Shown here: piece by piece, positions 1 to 4,846 of the stretch | Position numbering within the stretch: position 1 is the stretch's first letter | Layout: each line of letters begins with the position of its first letter | NCBI GenBank assembly: GCA_900556545.1 | Contig: USPE01000153.1 | Coordinates: 1-5,127, forward strand | DNA length: 5,127 nucleotides | Source: an uncultured Peptococcaceae bacterium | Lineage (GTDB): Bacteria > Bacillota > Peptococcia > Peptococcales > Peptococcaceae | Direction: 5' to 3' | Notes under the pieces: generated by a model | What the model saw: the letters and a program-made list of their open reading frames with translations, nothing else | Database searches by the model: none | Told to the model about the DNA's origin: nothing | Program-made: the position numbers and the translations under genes

Positions 1-291
1 TACTTTGGCGTTGTCTTCCAGCGATTCTTTTTTGCCCATTTGCGAGCTGTTAGAATCTAAAAATGTAACATGGGCGCCTTCATCATGGGCGGCCACTTCA
101 AAAGCACAGCGAGTTCTGGTAGATGTTTTTTCAAACAGCAGAACAATATTTTTGCCTTTCAAATTCTGTTCACAAATTCCCGCTCTTTTTTTAGACTTTA
201 AATCATGGGACAAATCTAATAAATAGCGAATCTCACAGGGGGTTAAGTCCATCAATGTTAAAAAACTTTTTCCTTTTAAATTTACCGGCAT
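1..291 (-). CDS. arcB: Ornithine carbamoyltransferase, N-terminal part (runs off the left edge)
   Basis: Only the first 97 residues are in the window; the frame is still open at base 1. The protein begins MPVNLKGKSFLTLMDLTP and carries the carbamoyl-phosphate-binding signature STRTR at residues 57-61 (inside FEKTSTRTRCAFEVAA), then SQMGKKESLEDNAKV, as in the N-terminal carbamoyl-phosphate domain of the family. The enzyme is cytoplasmic and interconverts ornithine plus carbamoyl phosphate with citrulline plus phosphate. The ATG start at 289-291 is preceded by GGAGG with a 6-nt spacer. It starts 56 nt downstream of the arcA stop with no terminator between them, so the two are probably co-transcribed. 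That context favours the catabolic role (arcB, phosphorolysis of citrulline) over the biosynthetic one (argF); the sequence of this fragment cannot separate the two. A 6-bp inverted repeat (TATCGT at 307-312, ACGATA at 334-339) lies in the intercistronic gap; its role is unknown. Confidence 0.93.
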   Translation of the reverse strand, partial: MPVNLKGKSFLTLMDLTPCEIRYLLDLSHDLKSKKRAGICEQNLKGKNIVLLFEKTSTRTRCAFEVAAHDEGAHVTFLDSNSSQMGKKESLEDNAKV

Positions 292-347
292 GGTTTTCCT
301 CCATTCTATCGTATCAACTGCATTACAAAACGAACGATATAAACACA

Positions 348-1583
348 CTAGCGTACTAAATCTTCCCGAATCAACGGCATGCTCATGCAGCGTGGACCGC
401 CACGGCCTCTGGATAATTCCGAGCTGGGCATTACATAGGTTTTAATGCCATGCTCCTGTAAAATTTCATTGGTCACATAGTTACGAGAATACACTATCAC
501 TTCCCCAGGAGCAATGGCCAACGTATTAGAACCATCGTTCCACTGCTCGCGGGCGGAGTCAATCACACTGTTGCTGCCGCATTTGATCAAATCCACTTTG
601 TCCAGATGCAAATGTCGTTTTAAAATATCTTCCAGCGAGCTTGTTTCCTGCGCAATTTTAATTTTGTTATCTCTGTCCCGCTCAATGACAAACACATCCA
701 TATCACGGATAATATTAGGATGAATGGTAAATTTATCATAGTCCACCATGGTGAATACCGTATCCAAATGCATAAAGGTGCGTTGTTTTGGAATATTAAT
801 AGCCAATATCTTTTTAAAGTGACTTTCCTCAGTCAGTACCTTTTGCGCAAATTTTTCAATGGCATTTTCATGGGTACGCTGAGAAATCCCGATGGCAATG
901 GTTTCCGGATTTAAAATTAAAATGTCGCCGCCTTCCAAAGAGAAGTTTTCATTTCTGTCATACCAAACCTGGGTGTCTTTATACAGCGGATGATATTCAA
1001 AAATAAATTTAGCAAATAGCGTTTCACGATGTCTGGTTTCTGTAGACATTTTGTGAATGGATACCCCATTGCCGATAGAAGCAAAGGGATCGCGGGTAAA
1101 ATACAAATTGGGCATTGGGTCTAAAATAAACGGATAGTCATTGTTCAGATTGCGGAGAAAGTCGCCCAGACTCTTATCCTCAAACTGCTGAATTTCTGTT
1201 TTGCGGATGCCTGCCATCATTTGGGCAATCATCTTCTTTTTGTCCAGAGAAGAAAAATACTCTGTCAAAATTTCTCGTTCCCGGCTTGTTTTTATACCGG
1301 CATCATCAATCAGCTCTGCAATCAGCTGATCTCTTACATCCTGGTTAATAATCGATTCTTCCACCAGATCACTTAGATAAACCACTTCTACGTCATTCTG
1401 ACGCAAAATATCGGCAAAACTGTCATGTTCCTCCTGAGCAATACGCAGATAAGGAATATCATCAAATAATAACCGATCCAGATATTCTGGCATCAGGTTT
1501 TCCAATTCCTTGCCCGGTTTGTGGAGCATTACTTTTTTCAACTTGCCGATTTCTGAATTTACATTAATTGCTGGTATCTGCAA
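348..1583 (-). CDS. arcA: Arginine deiminase
   Basis: Full-length 411-residue arginine deiminase, a cytoplasmic enzyme of the guanidino-group-modifying superfamily that hydrolyses L-arginine to citrulline and ammonia. The family signatures are in order: N-terminal SEIGKLKKVMLHKPGKELENL (10-30), YFTRDPFASIGNGV (161-174, Asp165), EGGD (217-220), TFMHLDTVFTMVD (269-281, His272 and Asp274) and GRGGPRCMSMP (393-403). Cys399 is the expected nucleophile and Arg394 the expected substrate-binding arginine. These correspond to Asp166, Glu224, Asp227, His278, Asp280, Arg401 and Cys406 of the Pseudomonas enzyme, so the active site appears intact. The start codon is TTG (1581-1583): GAGGTG lies 5 nt upstream, the first ATG in frame would be residue 19 inside the conserved N-terminal motif, and an ATG further upstream (within gaaATGagg) is out of frame. 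It is the first gene of an apparent arcA-arcB operon, isolated from the upstream gene by a terminator. Confidence 0.97.
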   Translation of the reverse strand: MQIPAINVNSEIGKLKKVMLHKPGKELENLMPEYLDRLLFDDIPYLRIAQEEHDSFADILRQNDVEVVYLSDLVEESIINQDVRDQLIAELIDDAGIKTSREREILTEYFSSLDKKKMIAQMMAGIRKTEIQQFEDKSLGDFLRNLNNDYPFILDPMPNLYFTRDPFASIGNGVSIHKMSTETRHRETLFAKFIFEYHPLYKDTQVWYDRNENFSLEGGDILILNPETIAIGISQRTHENAIEKFAQKVLTEESHFKKILAINIPKQRTFMHLDTVFTMVDYDKFTIHPNIIRDMDVFVIERDRDNKIKIAQETSSLEDILKRHLHLDKVDLIKCGSNSVIDSAREQWNDGSNTLAIAPGEVIVYSRNYVTNEILQEHGIKTYVMPSSELSRGRGGPRCMSMPLIREDLVR

Positions 1584-1704
1584 GATAACACCTCATTTCA
1601 AAATTCAATCTTCAACTACCCCGTTAGCTTGCTCCGCCATTTGAAACGATATACTGTCAAATAAAGCCTGTTTAGGCAGAAGTAAACTTTTGCAAATTAA
1701 TTGC
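1584..1704 (-). promoter_or_regulatory. arcA leader and probable promoter region
   Basis: This 121-nt gap between the upstream terminator and the arcA start must hold the arc operon promoter if the operon has its own. A TTGACA hexamer sits at 1655-1660 on the minus strand, but no acceptable -10 follows at 16-18 nt. A weaker pair is TTTACT followed 17 nt later by TATTTG. Two self-complementary TTGCAA words (1690-1695 and 1701-1706) are spaced 11 bp centre to centre, about one helical turn; the upstream one lies at the edge of the terminator tail. The ribosome binding site GAGGTG lies just before the TTG start. I cannot identify a confident promoter, a standard ARG box or a cre site. Confidence 0.35.
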
Positions 1705-1741
1705 AATAAAAAAAGTGGACACAATTTATCTTGTATCCACT
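1705..1741 (-). terminator. Intrinsic terminator downstream of the 148-residue gene
   Basis: Read on the minus strand this is AGTGGATACAA, loop GATAAA, TTGTGTCCACT, then a run of T residues. The 11-bp stem (1714-1724 with 1731-1741) has one G-U wobble on the minus strand, which would be a C-A mismatch on the plus strand. The T run also lies on the minus-strand side only. Both facts give the direction. It lies 81 nt beyond the stop of the unknown gene and should separate that gene from arcA. Confidence 0.85.
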
Positions 1742-1772
1742 CTCATTCATAAGCCAAGTAACCATTTGCGCT

Positions 1773-1778
1773 ATTATA
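1773..1778 (-). promoter_or_regulatory. Candidate -10 box (TATAAT) between the unknown gene and its terminator
   Basis: A perfect TATAAT on the minus strand lies between the stop codon of the 148-residue gene and the terminator. The hexamer 17 nt upstream (CAGTAT) is a poor -35 and there is no TGn extension. The surrounding sequence is AT-rich with a short repeated CAGTATA word, so chance occurrence is quite possible. If real, it would start a transcript of about 60 nt ending at the terminator at 1705-1741. Confidence 0.2.
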
Positions 1779-1822
1779 TCTACTACTATACTGATATACT
1801 GACTATGATATTTATTTTTTTA

Positions 1823-2269
1823 TTAATCGGTATGCACCCTGCGGCGCAGCACCACATCACCCATTTTTTCTGTTTTTTCAGATGCACTCTTATCTTCACT
1901 GGTATTGAGCGAGCGCAAATATTCTTCCATTTCATCACAAAACCACAAAGCATCACTTTCAAATTCGTCATATCCATCGGCGTGAATATCAGACCAATCA
2001 TAGGCATTTAAAAAATATTGTTTAATCAACTGCACATACATCACAGCGGATGGATCCTTTTGCTTGGCAATCTGCTGAAAAAACTTTACCAGCTTAACAG
2101 CACCGGCATTAATACCCAAATCACGCACCGCCATAGAATCATAGCTCATTTTTGTCTGTTCTGTTTCCAGCGGCCGGAACTTAATATAATCTACCAGCCG
2201 AGATAATGTATCCAATGCTTCCCCTACAGAAACAATATTCTTTAAGCCCTGCATAAATTTAAAGGCCAT
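1823..2269 (-). CDS. Unrecognised 148-residue hypothetical protein
   Basis: I do not recognise this protein. The ATG at 2267-2269 is chosen because AAAGGAG precedes it by 9 nt. The frame stays open 11 codons further upstream to another start (2302), but that would place the ribosome binding site inside the gene. The product begins MAFKFMQGLKNIVSVGEALD. It has no signal peptide and no membrane segment and looks mostly helical. A basic/hydrophobic middle (GAVKLVKFFQQIAKQKD, residues 56-72) is followed by an aromatic and strongly acidic stretch (residues 89-118, with AYDWSDI, DEFESDALWF and CDEMEEYL), then a Ser/Glu/Lys linker and a basic end (LRRRVHTD). There is one cysteine, so a metal cluster is unlikely. 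It appears to be a single-gene unit: candidate promoters lie upstream and a terminator follows. A small soluble protein, perhaps acting through protein-protein contacts, is the most that can be said. Confidence 0.75.
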   Translation of the reverse strand: MAFKFMQGLKNIVSVGEALDTLSRLVDYIKFRPLETEQTKMSYDSMAVRDLGINAGAVKLVKFFQQIAKQKDPSAVMYVQLIKQYFLNAYDWSDIHADGYDEFESDALWFCDEMEEYLRSLNTSEDKSASEKTEKMGDVVLRRRVHTD

Positions 2270-2287
2270 CTCACACCACTCCTTTGT

Positions 2288-2301
2288 TGTGCAACTGCAC
2301 A
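2288..2301 (-). repeat. Inverted repeat just upstream of the ribosome binding site of the 148-residue gene
   Basis: The sequence is TGTGCA-AC-TGCACA, with 6-bp perfect arms and a 2-nt centre. In the minus-strand RNA it would form a 5-bp stem with a 4-nt loop (AGUU) ending a few nt before AAAGGAG. It could be an operator for a dimeric regulator or a small leader hairpin. Confidence 0.4.
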
Positions 2302-2322
2302 TTTATCTATCATTAGCATTAT

Positions 2323-2352
2323 TTTGTCGAAATAGTATCCATAAACGACAAA
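2323..2352 (-). repeat. Inverted repeat in the leader of the 148-residue gene
   Basis: The arms are TTTGTCG (2323-2329) and CGACAAA (2346-2352), perfect over 7 bp with a 16-nt spacer. It lies downstream of the predicted transcription start, so it may be a leader RNA stem or a repressor site. Confidence 0.35.
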
Positions 2353-2371
2353 TTTATTATTCAAATAAAAA

Positions 2372-2397
2372 ATATCCCGTTTTTTTCTGGTACTCAC
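2372..2397 (-). repeat. Spaced direct repeat, copy 1 (GAGTACCA...GGATAT)
   Basis: On the minus strand, GAGTACCA and GGATAT are separated by 10 nt. The same two words with identical spacing recur at 2504-2529. This copy lies downstream of the predicted promoter at 2426-2454. Confidence 0.4.
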
Positions 2398-2425
2398 GCT
2401 GTTTTATCTATAGTTACAGTTTTGT

Positions 2426-2454
2426 ATATTAGCACTTGCCCATTCCTTAGTCAA
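2426..2454 (-). promoter_or_regulatory. Probable sigma-A promoter of the 148-residue gene
   Basis: Minus strand: -35 TTGACT (2449-2454, 5 of 6 to consensus), a 17-nt spacer, and -10 TAATAT (2426-2431, 4 of 6). Transcription would start near 2419, giving an untranslated leader of about 150 nt before the ATG at 2269, unusually long for a small gene. It is the best promoter match in the intergenic region. Confidence 0.6.
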
Positions 2455-2457
2455 GCA

Positions 2458-2486
2458 ATTATAGCCACTTTTTTATAGTGTTACAG
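2458..2486 (-). promoter_or_regulatory. Candidate second promoter, tandem with 2426-2454
   Basis: A perfect TATAAT (2458-2463, minus strand) has CTGTAA 17 nt upstream, only 3 of 6 to the -35 consensus. It would start transcription near 2451, within the -35 element of the neighbouring promoter. A possible third pair lies further upstream (TTGATT at 2575-2580, 17 nt, TAGTAT at 2552-2557). In such AT-rich DNA these matches are weak evidence. Confidence 0.3.
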
Positions 2487-2503
2487 CACATTAATTAATT
2501 GCT

Positions 2504-2529
2504 ATATCCAAACCATTTTTGGTACTCCC
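2504..2529 (-). repeat. Spaced direct repeat, copy 2 (GAGTACCA...GGATAT)
   Basis: Second copy of the motif at 2372-2397, same strand and same internal spacing. It lies about 50 nt upstream of the predicted -35 box, so the two copies bracket the promoter, with 132 nt between equivalent positions. The 10 nt between the two conserved words differ between copies. Confidence 0.4.
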
Positions 2530-2614
2530 ACAACCAGTTTCCCTTGTTTTTATACTAGGAGACAATCGACAAAGAATCAACCGCAGGATTCAAGTTATTT
2601 ATTGAAAGCTAGGG

Positions 2615-2656
2615 TTGTTTATGCCTCAAATGCGCAACACAATACAACATAAACAA
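2615..2656. repeat. Perfect 9-bp inverted repeat next to the nth terminator
   Basis: The arms TTGTTTATG (2615-2623) and CATAAACAA (2648-2656) are exact reverse complements with a 24-nt spacer. The right arm directly abuts the tail of the nth terminator. It could be a second stem in the nth 3' end, an upstream control site for the next gene, or a relic of a small inserted element. Confidence 0.45.
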
Positions 2657-2657
2657 G

Positions 2658-2704
2658 AAAAAGCCTATGACTTCTTTTTTGCAAAGAAAAACCATAGACT
2701 TTTT
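2658..2704 (-). terminator. Intrinsic terminator of nth
   Basis: On the minus strand AAAAAGTCTATG pairs with CATAGGCTTTTT (12 bp, one G-U wobble), enclosing a further 6-bp inner stem (TTCTTT/AAAGAA). The stem ends in TTTTTCTTGTTT. It begins 21 nt after the nth stop. The plus strand would have a C-A mismatch in place of the wobble but also ends in T residues, so weak bidirectional function is possible. Confidence 0.85.
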
Positions 2705-2724
2705 CACCAATCATTGCAGCATGG

Positions 2725-3360
2725 TCAAACCCCAATTTTGGGACACAAATCAGTCAAACAGCACCGATCGCAATAAGGCGCTGTTCTAGCAGTGCAAACT
2801 GCTCTGCCATGCTCTACCAGCCGATGACAGAAATCATTGCTTTCCTCTGGCGGAATCAGCTTCCAAAGTGTCATTTCCACCTTTTTGGGCTCTTTCACGC
2901 CGTCCACCAACCCCATCCTGTTAACCAGACGAATGCAGTGGGTGTCGGTTACAATGGCAGGCTGACCAAACACGTCACCCATAATCAAATTGGCGCTTTT
3001 GCGTCCCACGCCGGGTAGTTTCAACAATGCCTGAAAATCGTTGGGGACATTGCCATTGTATTGGGCCTGCAATACTTTCATACAGGCGCTGATATCTCTT
3101 GCCTTACTGGGCCCCAATCCGCAAGGCCGCACAATCTGTTCAATCTCCTCCACCGAAGCGGCAGCCAGCGCCTCCTGAGTAGGAAACTTCCGGTACAAAT
3201 CCTGCACCACCACATTGACTCTGGCATCGGTACACTGAGCTGCCAGACGCACACTCACCAGCAACTTCCAGGCCTGGTCGTACTCCAGCGTGCAATCCAC
3301 ATCGGGATAAGCTTCTTTTAGCCTTGCAACAATTTTTAATGCCAGCTCTTCTTTTTCCAC
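2725..3360 (-). CDS. nth: Endonuclease III (base-excision repair DNA glycosylase/AP lyase)
   Basis: A 211-residue protein, the normal length for the family. It removes oxidised pyrimidines from DNA and cleaves at abasic sites. The helix-hairpin-helix is LLKLPGVGRKSANLI (112-126) with the catalytic lysine at Lys121, followed by VTDTH (137-141) with the catalytic aspartate Asp139; LAAQCTDARVN (39-49) is the conserved early motif. The C-terminal 4Fe-4S cysteines are Cys189, Cys197, Cys200 and Cys206, a C-X7-C-X2-C-X5-C spacing; the usual form has X6 in the first interval. The start is GTG (3358-3360) with AAGGGAG 9 nt upstream. It lies 118 nt downstream of the YibE/F gene; no clear terminator separates them, so read-through is possible, but I could not find a confident promoter in the gap either. 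Confidence 0.96.
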   Translation of the reverse strand: MEKEELALKIVARLKEAYPDVDCTLEYDQAWKLLVSVRLAAQCTDARVNVVVQDLYRKFPTQEALAAASVEEIEQIVRPCGLGPSKARDISACMKVLQAQYNGNVPNDFQALLKLPGVGRKSANLIMGDVFGQPAIVTDTHCIRLVNRMGLVDGVKEPKKVEMTLWKLIPPEESNDFCHRLVEHGRAVCTARTAPYCDRCCLTDLCPKIGV

Positions 3361-3478
3361 AATTGTTTGCTCCCTTCATTCTCACTCTTATCTATCCCTT
3401 TTACAAAGGCTAGATCATGCATCAAACCGTACTGACACACCATCCAGCCTATTTTACATGAAAAACATTGCCATTGTA

Positions 3479-4690
3479 CTACTGCAGGTCAGCTTTGTCC
3501 GAACCTTCCGACAAAATAGATGCCTTTTTCTTCCTCTGAAACAGAACCGCACAAATCAACGATGTAAAAGGCAGCGTCATCAAAATCCCCAAACTACCCA
3601 CCAGAGCTTGCAAACATTCTACCACAATCACTTCACGATTAAACAAATCCAACATGGAGCTATTATAAGCCACCATCAACAGCACACTGGCCATAAACCC
3701 GCCAATATAAGCCAATATCAGCGTATTGGACATGGTTCCCATAATATCCCGGCTGATAGTCATCCCCGACTGCATCAACTCTTTGGCTGTGATATCCGGC
3801 ACTTTTTCCTGCAGTTCAGCCAGTGCCGCAGCAATGGAAATGGAAACATCCATGATAGCTCCCACCGCACCGATAATAATGGACGCAAATATAATGGCCC
3901 GTAAATTGAGCGGATCTTCCGACCGCAGCCCATTTAAAATGACTGAATTTTCATCCAGCACACCGGTCAGCAGCATAGTTTTGTCCATTACCAAAGTCAA
4001 CAATCCTGCCACCAACACACCGGCCAGACATCCCAAAATGGCGGCAATACTCTTACGGTTAACGCCATTGACAATAAACAGCGTCATAAAGGTCATATAA
4101 ATACAAGTAGCGATGGACCACACATAAATATTTTCCCCCGCCAGCACTGCAGGAATAAATACATAAAATACCGACAGACAGGTTAATGTCAGCGATACAA
4201 TGGTGTTAAAGCCCTGCCAGTGTCCAAATACCAGCAGCAGCACCAAAAAGATAACCAATAACACCAAAATCTGATCCGAACGCTGATAATCACTAAGCAG
4301 CCACTGATTTTCAGCCATACCGCCGGGAATGGTGTACAGCAGAACCTTATCGCCGGGCTCCACCGCCCGCAGATTAATAGCCGTAAAATAATCCAGAGTC
4401 TGCGCTGCCTCTACCACCTGGCCTTTTTCTTCTCCGCTGCGAATCTTAGCGGTAAACAAAATGGTTTCATTTTCTGCATATTCGGTTTCACTGATCTGAT
4501 AGCTCTCACTGTAGCGATCTTTAATTTCCTGTACAGTAGCCGTTACCACCACAGACTGGTCATCCTCATTAAAAGGCTGATAATTGGTCATGGCAATTTC
4601 ATGTCCCACAATGATGTAGAGAACCGATATCACCAAAACGACCAAATACACCAGATAAGGCTTGTAATCTTTTTTGTCCATTTGTTTCAT
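3479..4690 (-). CDS. YibE/F-family polytopic membrane protein
   Basis: A 403-residue integral membrane protein of the YibE/F family, widespread in Bacillota, whose biochemical function is not established. Residues 12-29 form an N-terminal membrane anchor. Residues 30-138 are a non-membrane, probably extracytoplasmic domain rich in beta-type sequence (VVVTATVQEIKDRY, ETILFTAKIRSGEEKG, VEPGDKVLLYTI). From 140 on there are about seven further membrane segments (near 140-156, 163-183, 188-208, 213-234, 266-287, 323-342, 356-384). The family core includes IGAVGAIMDVSISIA (273-287), SRDIMGTMSNTLILAYIGG (313-331) and LPFTSL (373-378). The C-terminal tail after QRKKK is short and probably cytoplasmic. 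The start is taken as the ATG at 4688-4690, with GAGGTG 6 nt upstream; a GTG three codons upstream overlaps that ribosome site, and an ATG three codons downstream is possible. It follows the rnpB terminator. Confidence 0.92.
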   Translation of the reverse strand: MKQMDKKDYKPYLVYLVVLVISVLYIIVGHEIAMTNYQPFNEDDQSVVVTATVQEIKDRYSESYQISETEYAENETILFTAKIRSGEEKGQVVEAAQTLDYFTAINLRAVEPGDKVLLYTIPGGMAENQWLLSDYQRSDQILVLLVIFLVLLLVFGHWQGFNTIVSLTLTCLSVFYVFIPAVLAGENIYVWSIATCIYMTFMTLFIVNGVNRKSIAAILGCLAGVLVAGLLTLVMDKTMLLTGVLDENSVILNGLRSEDPLNLRAIIFASIIIGAVGAIMDVSISIAAALAELQEKVPDITAKELMQSGMTISRDIMGTMSNTLILAYIGGFMASVLLMVAYNSSMLDLFNREVIVVECLQALVGSLGILMTLPFTSLICAVLFQRKKKASILSEGSDKADLQ

Positions 4691-4783
4691 CCTGCACACC
4701 TCGTTTTCTAATAACTAATTGTTTTAACCGTTTCTCTTTTCTACCAGGATATCTGATGAAACACCTGCTTATCTTTCCCTGAT
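4691..4783 (-). other. Gap between the rnpB terminator and the YibE/F gene
   Basis: A 93-nt gap that must contain the YibE/F promoter if the rnpB terminator is efficient. I see the ribosome binding site GAGGTG but no convincing -35/-10 pair. A short stem (TTATC, 7-nt loop, GATAA) follows directly after the U tract. Confidence 0.4.
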
Positions 4784-4834
4784 AAAAAAACAGTGTCTCA
4801 AAAAACAGACAAACGCTGTTTCTCAAGACACAGT
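4784..4834 (-). terminator. Intrinsic terminator of rnpB
   Basis: Minus strand: a stem of about 16 bp from CTGTGTC...AAACAG pairing with CTGTTT...GACACTG (three internal G-U wobbles), a 7-nt loop, then seven T residues (4784-4790). It lies just past the RNase P RNA 3' end. Confidence 0.9.
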
Positions 4835-4846
4835 ATGTAACGTATT

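Larger units (their letters stand above)
2303..2657. other. Non-coding region between nth and the 148-residue gene
   Basis: About 355 nt, AT-rich, with no credible reading frame on either strand. Besides the promoter candidates and repeats listed separately, it holds a perfect 9-bp inverted repeat (TTGTTTATG at 2615-2623, CATAAACAA at 2648-2656) and a smaller one (TTCAA at 2589-2593, TTGAA at 2602-2606). I see no known riboswitch signature, T-box motif or tRNA. Confidence 0.6.

Noticed and set aside
1595..1615. ARG box near the arcA ribosome binding site (TTGAATTTTGAAAT)
   Set aside because: Only one half resembles TGAAT; the ATTCA half is missing, and the position overlaps the translation start region.
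1624..1639. Sigma-54 promoter upstream of arcA (TGGCGGAGCAAGCTAA)
   Set aside because: The GG and GC doublets are 2 bp too close to each other for a -24/-12 element, and the -12 sequence does not match TTGCA.
1640..1660. Catabolite-response (cre) site upstream of arcA around TTGAAACGATATAC
   Set aside because: Only the central CG and a few flanking bases fit; the outer TG...CA positions do not match.
1600..1680. T-box or other arginine-responsive leader before arcA
   Set aside because: No T-box consensus block and no terminator between the possible start site and the gene; only a 4-bp GCCT/AGGC stem is visible.
1715..2206. Plus-strand and alternative-frame reading frames across the 148-residue gene
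   Set aside because: The chosen minus-strand frame has the strong ribosome binding site and is followed by a terminator in the same direction; the others have neither.
2270..2302. An 11-codon N-terminal extension of the unknown protein
   Set aside because: AAAGGAG sits inside this extension at proper spacing for the ATG at 2267-2269, and a palindrome covers the upstream start.
2809..3385. Reading frames overlapping nth on both strands
   Set aside because: nth is unambiguous from its motifs; the others are shadows in alternative frames.
3458..4100. Plus-strand reading frames opposite the YibE/F gene
   Set aside because: They are antisense shadows with low-complexity, His/Gln-rich or otherwise implausible composition, and the opposite strand carries a clear family match.
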